From Luidia sarsii (lineage: Eukaryota; Echinodermata; Asteroidea; Paxillosida; Luidiidae): DNA of 64,000 nt. The number at the start of each line of letters is the position of its first letter. Position 1 is the first letter of the stretch. Position numbers and translations under genes: made by a program. The stretch lies in the NCBI GenBank assembly GCA_949987565.1, contig OX465105.1, positions 15,704,159-15,768,158 on the forward strand, given 5' to 3'. Under the pieces are notes generated by a model, which searched no databases, was not told where the DNA came from, and saw nothing but the letters and a program-made list of their open reading frames with translations. Shown one piece after another: positions 53,784 through 64,000 of this stretch.

Positions 53784-54210
53784 AAGAAAAAGATGATGAA
53801 TCACAGACACAGCACATGGGATAATAAAAAAAGGTATCCAGAATAATATTGGGATAAAATAAACACACATAATGAAGTTTGATTGTAGCAAAATGAAATT
53901 AAGAATATGCCTTTAGCCTATTAATGTAGTAAGTTATAATTCATCAACTGTACAAGAAGACAAGCCCATTTTAACCATTCTCATCAGATAGACCTGCACT
54001 GGTGTGGGCTCCCCAACTCCCCCTCCATGAAATACGTGACACCCAACATAAGTATGTCCGTGTCTGTGGCCCAGTGAGAGCCCTTAATGCTGAACTGATT
54101 ACATATCAATGATTGTTATCGGTTCTGACTCTGATACTGTTGTGCAAAACCAGGCGCAGTTGTAAATCAAGATTTTTTTTATTTTTTATTTATATATTAT
54201 TTGTTTATAA

Positions 54211-54242
<32 letters not shown>

Positions 54243-54490
54243 GGGGGGGGGGGCGTACGAAGCTTGGAAAGGAAGAGTCTTAACATCTCACAAACATAAC
54301 ACGCACCCTGGGATTTTTATTTAATGTTTGTAATTGTTCTTTTTTTTTGTGGGGGGCTTGCGTGAGTTTACCCAAAGCCACCCCGTTGAACCGCGCCTCG
54401 GAGACCAGACTAAACAAATAATAGGCTTTGAGATGAACTGCTATTGATATAGGCATACGTATACATGAGCATGTTAGTCGTTCCAACATT

Positions 54491-54758
54491 ATATGTGACC
54501 CGGCACAACGACATGAGGAATATCCCACCAAAACACTTTTTAAGTAAAGAACGCCTGAAGTTAAAGTATCTTCACAATTCGATTACAAATCAATTTTCTT
54601 TGGTTTGTATTTTCGGAAATGTTAAGTATTACCTGTAGAGGATATTATATTTTGATATATTATTTAAAAGCTAATGGTATACTTTTTCACGTCATCAGAA
54701 AATCTCAAAATCTCAAAAGTGGGGGTTATTTCTCATTATGCTGTGCCGGGTCACATAT
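54491..54758. mobile_element. MITE, GTGACCCGGCACA family, best copy
   Basis: ATATGTGACCCGGCACA at left and TGTGCCGGGTCACATAT at right are perfect inverted copies, 268 bp apart. Sub-terminal GAGGAATATCCCACCA and GTGGGGGTTATTTCTC are partly mirrored. Confidence 0.8.
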
Positions 54759-55548
54759 ATCAAAATAATGACACTACATACAATCAGACTCGTTGCACGA
54801 GAGAGGCAGGCTACATTATGTATATGCTACCGTTTACAATCTATACACCGAACGGTTGATTATCAATCAGCTTTAGAATGCTACTGTCTAATAACCAAAA
54901 TCATTAGACATAGGCAATCCTATACAATATTGGTACGATAAGATCACATCTTTAACGGTCTTCCACTATACTTGTACTTCATCCCGGCTACATTTGTAAC
55001 TGATGGTAAATACACAATAGTTATATTAGAATAAACATGAAAACTGTAAACTCAAAGAAATTTTGCGAAACCCAAACTTGTAAATACCAAGGAATAGAGA
55101 GAGAGAGAGAGAGAGAGTATCGACAAACGGCCACAGTTGGATCCAGACGATTTACTCCATCAGGAATTCCTCGGGGAATTAGTGGGGCATGCGAACGAGG
55201 TTACCTTCGTTACGATCACCTTGGTTACGATCACCTTGTTATGAATCTGTCTCATAGCTCCGATTGGAAGGACATGATGCCTTTTTAATAGCAGTTTTGT
55301 GAAAAGGAGAATGCGGGACGGTTCCTGTAAGTTTTACATTCCATGGACGTGTGACGTCCATTGGATGTAGAGTTGGCATGGGGCCTGGGACAGCCCGCCA
55401 TCTTCATTATTTTGAAAGGAGGGGGCGATAAACGAGAAGGTGCTGTTTCACATTACCGGGATACTAGTTACGCACGACGATGTAGGCGGGGAGTACGTCA
55501 AACCAGGCAGAATGACAGGGACCTTTTTTCCGCACGTCAGCTGTCGTA

Positions 55549-57523
55549 CTAATCACGCTTGACGATGGAAAGTTCGAAAGGCGACGGGGAGTACGTCAGA
55601 CCAGTCAATCCCTCCAGGGACAGCGGGGGCGAGTTGTCGGGCTTCTTGAAGGTGAACTGGTGCATAAAGTAGGCGAAGAAGAGGTACACCTCCATCTTGG
55701 CCAGGTGCTCGCCGATGCAGCTGCGACGACCCACGCCGAACGGTATCAGCTCCTTTCTCGGCACCGCCTCGCCCTTGTCGTTCAGGAATCTCCCTGGCCT
55801 GAAGTCGTCCGGATCTTGCCAGACCTCGGGGTCTCGGGCGACGGCCCAGAGGTTGGAGACGAGGACAGCGCCTTTGGGTATCACGAAGCCTCGGTAGTTG
55901 GTATCCGTGGCCGCGGCGTGCGCCACGCCCAAGGGAACGGTCATCCTCAAGCGCTGCACCTCCCAGAGAACCGCACGGGTGAAGTTCAGCTCGGGCTTGT
56001 CGGCCATCCTCGGCAGCCGGTTGCGGCCGACCACGGCGTCTATCTCGTCCTGGACTCGCCTCTGGACGTCCGGGTAGACGGCCATGTAGAGGAGACACCA
56101 GAGAATGGTGGCGGACGTCGACTCGGAGCCGGCCCCAAAGAGATTTGAGACAGTGCCGAGGAAGCGCCCCTCGGTGATTTCGCTGCGCTTACCCTCACTG
56201 TCTTCTCTCCCCACGCATTTCATCATTTCCTTCAGATAGACGTCGATGAAGTCTTTCACATCGTCGGCATCGAAGGATGCGCGATGATTTTGGACAATCG
56301 CAAGTAGAAATGTCTTGATTTCGATATAGAGCGATTGTAGCTCTTTAATGGACGTCATGAAAGGAAGATAGCGCAAGACGGGCAAGTAGAGAAGAGCACC
56401 ACCGCCTCCGAACAATTTCAGGATTCGCTGCAGAATGGAGAGGAGCCTCTTGAAATCTTCGTCGTCGTACTCGTAGCGCTTGCCGAAGACGACGGCGCAG
56501 ATGACGTTGGACACGGCGTTACCGAGCAGCGGTTTCGGGTCGAACGGCTTGCCGTCCGAGGCGGAGAACTCCTTGATCAGCTCCCGGGCCTCCGTGCCGA
56601 TCTGCTCCTCAAAGCTGGATTTGCCCACGCCGAAGCTCCGGAGAGATTTGAGGCAGAACCGGTTCATCTCGATCCACGGATCGCCAGACAACATTATCAC
56701 GCCTGAAAGTAGAATCAAGCCATCTGCTTAGTCTCAATGTAATTGTGCCATCTTTCTCTTGGTGTAGCCAGTTTCATATAATCGTCTACACGAATCTAAT
56801 ATCGATTAGTTCAGATAGGATACTTTTTCTATCCGCCCAGAAGGATGAAAATATCTTTGGGGAAAACTGAAGTAAAAGGACAAATTGACTTGGAATTTTT
56901 AAAACAATTTCAAAAAGGGTATGGAAAACTTTCAATTTGACTGGACCGGGCCTTGAACCCGAGACCTCTGGTTCTGCGTACCAGCACTCCTACCATCTGA
57001 GGTCTATATCCAGCCCTTGGATGGCGGCATTCCCAAATAGTCAACTATAATCTTTGCCGGCGCGGGGAGCCAGCCAGAAGCATTAAATCATTAGATGTTG
57101 TATATCTCCTGGGAAAACTATTGCTCAAAAGCTCAAAAGCATTATGCTGTCGGCATTACCCAACCTACCTTTACTCTGGATGGTCTCACTAAAGAGCATC
57201 CTGGGCCTGTGGTTCAGCTGGGGATGCTGGAAGGCTTCCTTGACGGAGGCGTAGTCGTTCAGGACCACGACGTCCTTGTTCAGGATCCTGAGGTGAAACA
57301 CGGGCCCGTAATTGGCGGCGTACTTCATGAAGAGCTCCTGGGGCTGCACGCCGCGTCGCATCCCACGAGCGACGCTGACAAGGGAGCCGACGATCGGCAG
57401 CCCCCACGGTCCCGGCGGGAGGTTCTTTGGCTTGGCCAAGAACCAGCGAACGACCAGGAGGACGGTCACACACAGCAGAGCCGTGCGGACGTTCAAAGTC
57501 CCAAGAAGTTCGAAATCTGCCAT
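55549..57523 (-). CDS. cytochrome P450, CYP2U-like (gene E)
   Basis: Exons 57169-57523 and 55549-56702 (466-bp intron containing a SINE; GTAGGT...TCAG, phase 1) give 502 aa. The start is MADFELL; the frame continues upstream without another ATG. The anchor, PPGPWG, EVQR (366-369) and FGVGRRSCIG with Cys447 are intact. Three usual landmarks are altered. The C-helix reads WIEMN (128-132), with Asn for the heme-propionate Arg. The I-helix reads AGSEST (309-314), with Ser at 313 for the conserved Thr. PERF is PGRF (421-424). The first change is shared with F; the other two are private to E. No stop or frameshift is present, so it may be a functional but modified enzyme or a young copy losing constraint. 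Exon 2 is about 94 percent identical to F in protein. Confidence 0.9.
56936..57115 (-). mobile_element. SINE in the intron of gene E
   Basis: GACTGGACCGGGCCTTGAAC, CGAGACCTCTGGTTCTGCGT, ACCAGCACTCCTACCATCTG, CCCAAATAGTCAACTATAAT and TTGCCGGCGCGGGGAGCCAG follow in the order of the SINE family, in the gene's own orientation. The same insertion occupies the same place in gene F (60,966-61,155), so it predates the duplication. Confidence 0.75.
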
Positions 57524-57848
57524 TTTATGTTCCTCCTCAAAGATTTTGTAGAACGACACTGATTTGGCAAAGATGGCAAAGTCTTCAAAGGTGTGATTCC
57601 TATTTCATCATTTTGTCAGAATCGTGTTCTTTGAAGAACGCCGTTTCCTTTAGAATTTGCTTGATGCCAAACAAAAGTGAACTGTCCTCGTGTCTTGCAA
57701 TGCAGCCGGCGAATTGGTCATGCTTCTCCCGTCGATCGGTATGACATGACCGTGGTCGTTGCAAGGTCTGGGTCCGGGCAGGATTCGACCCCGTGTCGAC
57801 GAACGGTTCGGGCGAGGAGCGGCTGCGGTTCCGGGCGTCTGTCCCTCT

Positions 57849-57859
57849 CCTATATAGGT
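57849..57859 (-). promoter_or_regulatory. conserved palindromic TATA element upstream of gene E
   Basis: CCTATATAGG reads the same on both strands and is kept exactly in the F copy (about 62,010-62,020). For the minus-strand gene it lies about 330 bp before the ATG, which would mean a 300-nt leader. It could also drive a plus-strand transcript. Function not shown. Confidence 0.3.
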
Positions 57860-59100
57860 CCCGGCACCGTCGGCTCAGCGCCCGTAAACGCAGTAAAACA
57901 ATAACCATGGCTTCGCGGAGAGATTCAGCAAACACGGCTGAATGTGGCGAGTCTGGCGGAGGGATATGTACAGGCATTCGCCGACTGGTTTCCTAGTGCG
58001 TGGACTGGGTACGAGCAAAGACCCGATTACAAGCCACTTATACGCGAGTCTAGTGGTGCGTTCCTGTCAGCTCAGATTAGTTTCCATTTCCAAGTTTATC
58101 AAGTTCACTGGAGCTCGACCAAGGTCTACATTAAATTTGAATTTGAATTACTTGTAGTCAGTCTTTCTTTTTGGCGAAGGACTACGTAATCGCGCGGAAC
58201 AATCTTTTCAATTCCGCTTCCTGTATTCAAAAGGATATTTAACCTTGTTATTTTAGTGGTAAGCTGTAGCCTGGTTCCTGGTCATTGATCTTCTTTCGGA
58301 GTATGTTCCGCTCACCGAGTTCTCACTAAAGTCACAACCCGTGACATTTCCACCGTGTGCAGCAAAGGGGTTACGATGAAAAATATATTTACACGAATGC
58401 TCACTCCCTCTTATTCAGTGCAGAAAATACACGACAGTATGAATTACTGTCAGAGCTTCACTTCTTCTTGCGCACCTGTCTTGCGTCTAAGCAGCTTTGT
58501 ATTCTAAAGATGTGCTGACAATGGTCTAATCCTACAATCTCATTCTTCTACACAAAAAAGTCATATCATGATTCAACTTTCAAACATTCGTATAACTTTT
58601 GATGTACATGACTGTATTCGATGTATTTATCGTTGGAGCTTGACTTTGTTACAAACCTTGAATTAACAGTTTGTTCGCCTAGAATTTCGTCGAGTTAACT
58701 TGATTTGGACAGAAAAAAGTGGATCCAAGCCATCTGAAAAAGACGTGCGATAAAGTTGTATTTTAAAGGGTGATTCTATACGGAAACCTGCAAGGAGTTA
58801 TACGAGATTTCAAGAGAGTCCTACACAGAAGGTGAGACAGAGTCCTACGGGTTAGGGATGATGATGTGTGGCACAGTTTGAACGTTTTTAAGGTGATTCA
58901 CGAATGCTGTACATTGGGAAGCTTTCTGAATTACATGTACCGTTGTCAAGGGGCAAAGCTGGGTTCTATTTTCAGAAGTGCCTTGCGTGTAACGGTCATG
59001 TCCTGCCGTACGACCACCTGGTCACGTGGTGCCACAAGCAGGGTTGAAATTTATCCATTTAAGTAAACCGATATCCTTTATGGAGAGTTTTTTTTTTGCT

Positions 59101-59519
59101 TGAAGATTATCCTATACTATTAAGGTTGACACTTTATGTATTCATATACACGATATAGGATATTGCAATGACTACAAAAGCAAATTAAGTGATATCGGAA
59201 CTGCCATGAAGTCTATAACCATCCATCTCACAATGTGCGCAGAAATACCCACACAATAATATGCACAGCAATCTGCATACAGTTTAAGGCATTTGTATTC
59301 TTCTATTTCTAAATCCATTGCAATTATTATTCTTCTAAAAGCGCTATAGGAGTATGATTGAATGCAAAGAAATGAAATTAATGAACACAATCTATGAGAA
59401 CGCTATATGGGCTCCTGTACATTACATTCCACATTGTGAGGAACAACGGAACTGATTAAAAAGCGAATATCAAAAATGAGGAGGGCCTGACAGTTCGATC
59501 CTATAGAGCAGGACCTTTC
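59101..59519. other. spacer between the duplicated units
   Basis: About 420 bp of mostly A/T-rich sequence with no gene. Its right part (59,480-59,530) is a fragment of the CCTGACGTTTCGATCC element family (GGAGGGCCTGACAGTTCGAT, then GGACCTTTCTCAAAGGCAGA), which touches the 3' end of gene F. Confidence 0.5.
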
Positions 59520-59569
59520 TCAAAGGCAGAGTGACAGGGACCCTTCTTCTCAGCACATGACCTGTCGTA

Positions 59570-61681
59570 CTAATCGCGCTTGACGATGGAAAGTTCGAAA
59601 GGCGACGGGGAGTACGTCAGACCAGTCACTCCCTCCAGGGACAGCGGGGGCGAGTTGTCGGGCTTCTTGAAGGTGAACTGGTGCATGAAGTAGGCGAAGA
59701 AGAGGTACACCTCCATCTTGGCCAGGTGCTCGCCGATGCAGCTGCGACGGCCGATGCCGAACGGTATCAGCTCGTCTCTCGGAACTGCCTCGCCCTTGTC
59801 GTTCAGGAATCTCTCCGGCCTGAAGTCGTCCGGATCTTGCCAGACCTCGGGGTCTCGGGCGACGGACCAGAGGTTGGAGACGAGGAATGTGCCTTTGGGT
59901 ATCACGAAGCCTCGGTAGTTGGTATCCGTGGCCGCGGCGTGCGCCACGCCCAAGGGAACGGTCATCCTCAAGCGCTGCACCTCCCAGAGAACCGCACGGG
60001 TAAAGTTGAGCTCGGGCTTGTCGGCCATCATCGGCAGCCGGTTGCGGCCGACCACGGCGTCGATCTCGTCCTGGACTCGCTTCTGGACGTCCGGGTAGAC
60101 GGCCATGTAGAGGAGACACCACTGGAGGGTGGTGGCCGTGGTCTCTGTGCCGGCTCCAAAGAGATTTGAGACAGTGCCGAGGAAGCGCCCCTCGGTGATT
60201 TCGCTGCGCTTACCCTCACCGTCTTCTCTCCCCACGCTGTTCATCATTTCCTTCAGATAGACGTCGATGAAGTCTTTCACATCGTCGGCATCGAAGGATG
60301 CGCGATGATTTTGGACAATCGCAAGTAGAAATGTCTTGATTTCGAGATAGAGCGATTGTAGCTCTTTGATGGACGTCATGAAAGGAAGATAGCGCAAGAA
60401 GGGGAAGTAGAGAAGAGCACCACCGCCTCCGAACAATTTCAGGATTCGCTGCAGAATGGAGAGGAGCCTCTTGAAATCTTCGTCGTCGTACTCGTAGCGC
60501 TTGCCGAAGACGACGGCGCAGATGACGTTGGACACGGCGTTACCGAGCAGCGGTTTTGGGTCGAACGGCTTGCCGTCCGAGGCGGAGAACTCCTTGATCA
60601 GCTCCCGGGCCTCCGTGCCGATCTGCTCCTCGAAGCTGGATTTGCCCACGCCGAAGCTCCTGAGAGATTTGAGGCAGAACCGGTTCATCTCGAACCACGG
60701 ATCGCCAGACAACATTATCAAGCCTGAAAGTAGAAGTCAAGCCATCTGCTTAGTCTCAATGTAATTGTGCCATCTTTCTCTTGGTCTAGCCAGTTTCATA
60801 TACCAGTAATCGTCTACACGAATCTAATATCGATTAGTTCAGATAGGATACTTTTTCTATCCGCCCAGAAGGATGAAAATATCTATGGGGGAAACTGAAG
60901 TAAAAAGAACAAATTGACTTGGAATTTCTAAAACAATTTCAAAAAGGGCATGGAAAACTTTCAAATTGACTGGACCGGGACTTGAACCCGAGACCTCTGG
61001 TTCTGCGTAGCAGCACACCTACCGGTACCATCTGAGGTCTATATCCAGCATTTAGATGGCGGCATTCCCAAATAGTCAACTATAATCTTTGCCGGCGCGG
61101 GGAGCCAGCCAGAAGCATTTAATCATTAGATGTTGTATATCTCCTGGGAAAACTATTGCTCAAAAGCTCAAAAGCATTACTTGATTACAACTGCAATGAA
61201 CGATGACAAAATGACCCCAGATTGATGAAAAACACACCTATTAGCATGATGTTCACAGTTCGATGTATTATAATACCCGCGCGCATTATAAGGTCTCGAT
61301 TATGCTGGCGCCATTACCCAACCTACCTTTACTCTGGATGGTCTCACTAAAGAGCATCCTGGGCCTGTCGTTCAGCTGGGGATTCTGGAAGGCTTCCTTG
61401 ACGGAAGAGTAATCGTTCAAGACCACGACGTCCTTGTTCAGGATCCTGAGGTGAAACACGGGCCCGTAATTGGCGGCGTACTTCATGAAGAGCTCCTGGG
61501 GCTGCACGCCGCGTCGCATCCCACGAGCGACGCTCACAAGGGAGCCGACGATCGGCAGCCCCCACGGTCCCGGCGGGAGGTTCTTTGGCTTGGCCAAGAA
61601 CCAGCGAACGACCAGGAGGACGGTCACACACAGCAGAGCCGTGCGGACGTTCAAAGTCCCAAGAAGTTCTAAATCTGCCAT
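59570..61681 (-). CDS. cytochrome P450, CYP2U-like (gene F)
   Basis: Exons 61327-61681 and 59570-60723 (603-bp intron, GTAGGT...TCAG, phase 1) give 502 aa from MADLELL. It is the tandem twin of gene E. It shares the altered C-helix WFEMN (128-132, Asn for Arg), but keeps the standard I-helix AGTETT (309-314), EVQR (366-369), PERF (421-424) and FGIGRRSCIG with Cys447. Of about 23 residue differences from E in exon 2, six fall in the ten residues from 311 to 319, where F matches genes A-D. RLPMMADK replaces the RLPRMADK of all other members. The intron has about 130 bp that E lacks, placed between the SINE and exon 1. Likely functional; it is the last gene fully inside the window. Confidence 0.92.
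60966..61155 (-). mobile_element. SINE in the intron of gene F
   Basis: Same insertion as in gene E, with small differences (GTAGCAGCACACCTACCGGT in place of the A-box side). It keeps the B box as GGGACTTGAACCCGAGACC on the plus strand. Confidence 0.75.
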
Positions 61682-63264
61682 TTTATGTTCCTCCTCAAAG
61701 ATTTTGTAGAACGACAGTGATTTTGCTACTGAGATGACAAAGTCTTCAAAGGTGTGATTTCTATTTCATCATTTTGTCAGAATCTTGTTCTTTGAAGAAC
61801 GCCGTTCCCTTTAGAATTTGCTTGATGCCAAACAAAAGTGAACTGTCCTCGTGTCTTGCAATGCAGCCGGCGAATTGGTCATGCTTCTCCCGTCGATCGG
61901 TATGACATGACCGTGGTCGTTGCGAGGTCTGGGTCCGGGCAGGATTCGACCCCGTGTCGACGAACGGTACGGGCGAGGAGCGGCTGCGGTTCCGGGCGTC
62001 TGTCCCTCTCCTATATAGGTCCCGGCACCGTCGGCTCAGCGCCCGTAAACGCAGTAAAACAATAACCGTGGCTTCGCGGAGAGATTCAGCAAACACGACT
62101 GAATGTGGCGAGTCTGGCGGAGGGATATGTACAGGCATTCGCCGACTGGTTTCCTAGTGCGTGGACTGGGTACGAGCAAAGACCCGATTTCAAGCCACTT
62201 ATACGCGAGTCTAGTGGTGCGTTCCTGTCAGCTCAGATTAGTTTCCATTTCCAAGTTTATCAAGTTCACTGGAGCTCGACCAAGGTCTACAGTGAATTTG
62301 AATTTGAATTAATTGTAGGCAGTCTTTCTTTTTGGCGAAGGACTACGTTATCGCGAGGAACTTCAATCTTTTCAATTCCCGCTTCCTGTAGTGAAAAGGA
62401 CATTTTAACCTTGTTATTTTAGTGGCAAGCTCTGGCCTGGTTTCTGTTCATTGATCTCCTTTCGGAGTATGTTCCGTACACCGAGTTCTCACGAAAGTCA
62501 CGACCCATGACATTTCCGCCGTGTGTAGCAATGGGGTTATGATGAATAATATTTACACGAATGCTCACTCCCTCTTATTCATTGCAGAAAATACACGACA
62601 GTATGAATTACTGTCGGAGCTTCACTTCTTCTTGCGCACCTGTCTTGCGTCTAAGCAGCTTTGTATTCTAAAGATGTGCTGACAATGGTCTAATCCTACA
62701 ATCTCATTCTTCTACACAAAACAGCCATATCATGATTCAACATATTCTGTTAACTTTTGATGTACATGACTGTATTCGATGTATTTATCGTTGGAGCTTG
62801 TTACAAACCTTTTATCGCCTAGAATCCGGCCTTGGTTTGGACAGAAAAATTGGGAAAAAGGCGATACAATTGTATTTTAGAGGGGGATTCTATACGGAAA
62901 CATGCATGGAGTTATACGAGATTTGACGAGACTCTATCACAGAAGGTGAGACAGAGTCCGATGGGTTAGGGATGGTGATGTGTGGCACAGTTTGAACGTT
63001 TTTAAGGTGAATCAAGAATGCTGTACATTGGGAAGCTTTCTGAATTACATGTACCGTTGTCAAGGGACAAAGCTGGGTTCTGTTTTCAGAAGCGCCTTGC
63101 GTATAACGGTCATGCGCTGTCGTACAGTCGCAGCGTGGTTGAAATGTTCCCTTTAATTAAACCGATATCCTTTATGGAGAGTTTCTTTTGTGCGTGTACA
63201 GGCTTTCGAAATGCCTTGCTTGTGGCCTAGTGACTTTTGTGAATGGACCTTTCACATGAAATAA

Positions 63265-63494
63265 TTATGCAAAGAAGAGCTGGCGCATGCGCTTGACTAA
63301 ATTGGTAGGCAAACGAGTGCGCGTTGCGTGCAGGTTTCGAAATACGCGCGCAGGAGACGCTGAATAGCCAATGACCGCACGCCAAACTGTTATTGAGAAG
63401 GAGCGCGCGCACGCCCGTGGAAAACTATGATTGGTTGGCAGCCCGCTTGCCAACCAGTTTAGTTAAGCGCATGCGCTAGGTCTACTTTGCATAT
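63265..63494. mobile_element. CpG-rich fold-back element, GCGCATGCGC arms
   Basis: TATGCAAAGAAGAGCTGG, then CGCATGCGCTTGACTAAATT at left, are mirrored at right by AGTTAAGCGCATGCGCTAGG, then TCTACTTTGCATATC. The centre is rich in CG dinucleotides (CGCGCGCAGG, GCGCGCGCACGC). There is no coding capacity. Confidence 0.65.
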
Positions 63495-64000
63495 CTCATG
63501 GGGAAGCTCCATTCCTCAATAGCGATAGGCATTGAACACAAGAAGTAGGTCACGTTGGTTTGTGGGCATTTCTGAGAAGGGTGCCTCGCCCACTGTTTGG
63601 GGAGTGGAGTCTTGCTGTGCGGGAGCCGGAGTGTGTCTCGTCTGTTTGGGTGTTCGGCAGCGGATCGCGTGTGGACCTTCAGCGCAGAGGCTGCCGAGTC
63701 GAAACCTAACCCTCTAAAGACTTGGAATATCCCAACCCTCTGAATAATTATTCGCGTGACGGTTACGCAAACGAATTGCTTTCGTGCTGGGTCTCATGCA
63801 TAGTTTACTGTACGGGCCTATGAGCACCGTCATCAGGGCGGTACCGTACTGCACATGATTATGTGACAGAAACATGTACCGTCGCGAAGGGGGAAAGCTG
63901 GGTTCTGTTTCAGTACGATCTCCTGGTCATGTGGAATATCCCAACTCTCTGAAGAATTGAGTGAACGTTACGCAAATGAATTGCGTATACGGGGAGAGTC
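63495..64000. repeat. right edge: partial repeats related to the E/F flank
   Basis: ACATGTACCGTCGCGAAGGG, then AAAGCTGGGTTCTGTTT at 63,870-63,920, resembles 58,930-58,975 and 63,045-63,090. GGAATATCCCAACCCTCTGA at 63,723 and GGAATATCCCAACTCTCTGA at 63,932 begin two local copies, each followed by TTACGCAAA.GAATTGC. No gene is visible before the window ends. Confidence 0.55.

Larger units (their letters stand above)
49917..55548. other. intergenic, genes D-E
   Basis: At 5.6 kb this is the longest gap in the array, and no gene is seen. It contains SINE pieces, a 21-bp minisatellite, a 46/54-bp minisatellite, an old copy of the E/F upstream block and two MITEs, all listed separately. 50,820-52,000 and 54,760-55,500 hold nothing I can identify, apart from a GA microsatellite at 55,097-55,118. 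Confidence 0.5.
55500..59100. repeat. tandem segmental duplication, left unit (gene E)
   Basis: This is collinear with 59,520-63,190: the end of the gene, both exons, the intron with its SINE, the region upstream of the start, and about 1.5 kb of further flank ending near CCGATATCCTTTATGGAGAG. In the 378 bp at 57,600-57,977 I count six differences from the partner, about 98 percent identity. The far flank is more diverged and carries indels. Confidence 0.85.
59520..63190. repeat. tandem segmental duplication, right unit (gene F)
   Basis: Partner of 55,500-59,100 in the same orientation, offset by 4,021 bp at the stop codons and 4,158 bp at the start codons. The offset grows mainly through about 130 bp in the intron. 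The last part (63,040-63,190) matches 58,915-59,098. Confidence 0.85.

Noticed and set aside
57600..57977. 125-codon minus-strand frame, repeated at 61,761-62,138
   Set aside because: All six nucleotide differences between the copies change an amino acid, which is not the pattern of a protein under selection; duplication is recent enough to keep it open by chance.
57907..57996. Short plus-strand frame starting ATGGCTTCGCGG upstream of gene E
   Set aside because: The duplicate in front of gene F has GTG in place of the ATG, so the start is not conserved.

Overview
This is eukaryotic, animal nuclear DNA. Genes are split by GT-AG introns, intergenic space is wide, and short inverted-repeat transposons, tRNA-derived SINEs and minisatellites are dense. 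The protein families (a CYP2U-like cytochrome P450 array and an RNFT-type RING membrane ligase) and the repeat style fit a marine invertebrate deuterostome. An echinoderm, perhaps a sea star, is my guess; nothing in the window proves the species.

Layout. 1-9.9 kb has no convincing full gene: dispersed elements, a 1-kb pyrimidine tract (5.17-6.18 kb) and a hexamer minisatellite (8.65-9.47 kb), plus one candidate short first exon at 6405-6445. 9,895-11,655 (-) is an intronless, GC-rich open frame of 586 codons that I cannot assign to a family. 15.6-22.5 kb (+) is an eight-exon RNFT1/RNFT2-like E3 ubiquitin ligase whose introns are full of SINEs and a pogo-like element. 22.5-33.0 kb is repeat-rich intergenic DNA with a 167-bp tandem array, a pair of abutting MITEs and a possible tiny spliced reading frame near 30.3-30.6 kb.

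33.0-61.7 kb holds six cytochrome P450 genes (A-F here), all on the minus strand, head to tail and apparently intact at 502-506 aa. Five have two coding exons joined at the same phase-1 intron. Gene C has a third exon, made by an intron inside the heme-binding loop with a GC-AG splice pair. E and F are products of a recent 3.6-kb tandem duplication that includes their upstream DNA. A diverged piece of the same upstream block lies behind gene D, and another related fragment runs to the right edge, so the array may continue. The enzymes should be ER-anchored monooxygenases that take electrons from P450 reductase. Substrates cannot be read from sequence, but E and F have substitutions at normally conserved P450 positions that suggest divergence.

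I found no CRISPR array, rRNA or convincing functional tRNA, and no wholly new system. The most interesting items are the P450 array's intron and active-site differences, and two minisatellites that seem to have grown out of pieces of dispersed elements.
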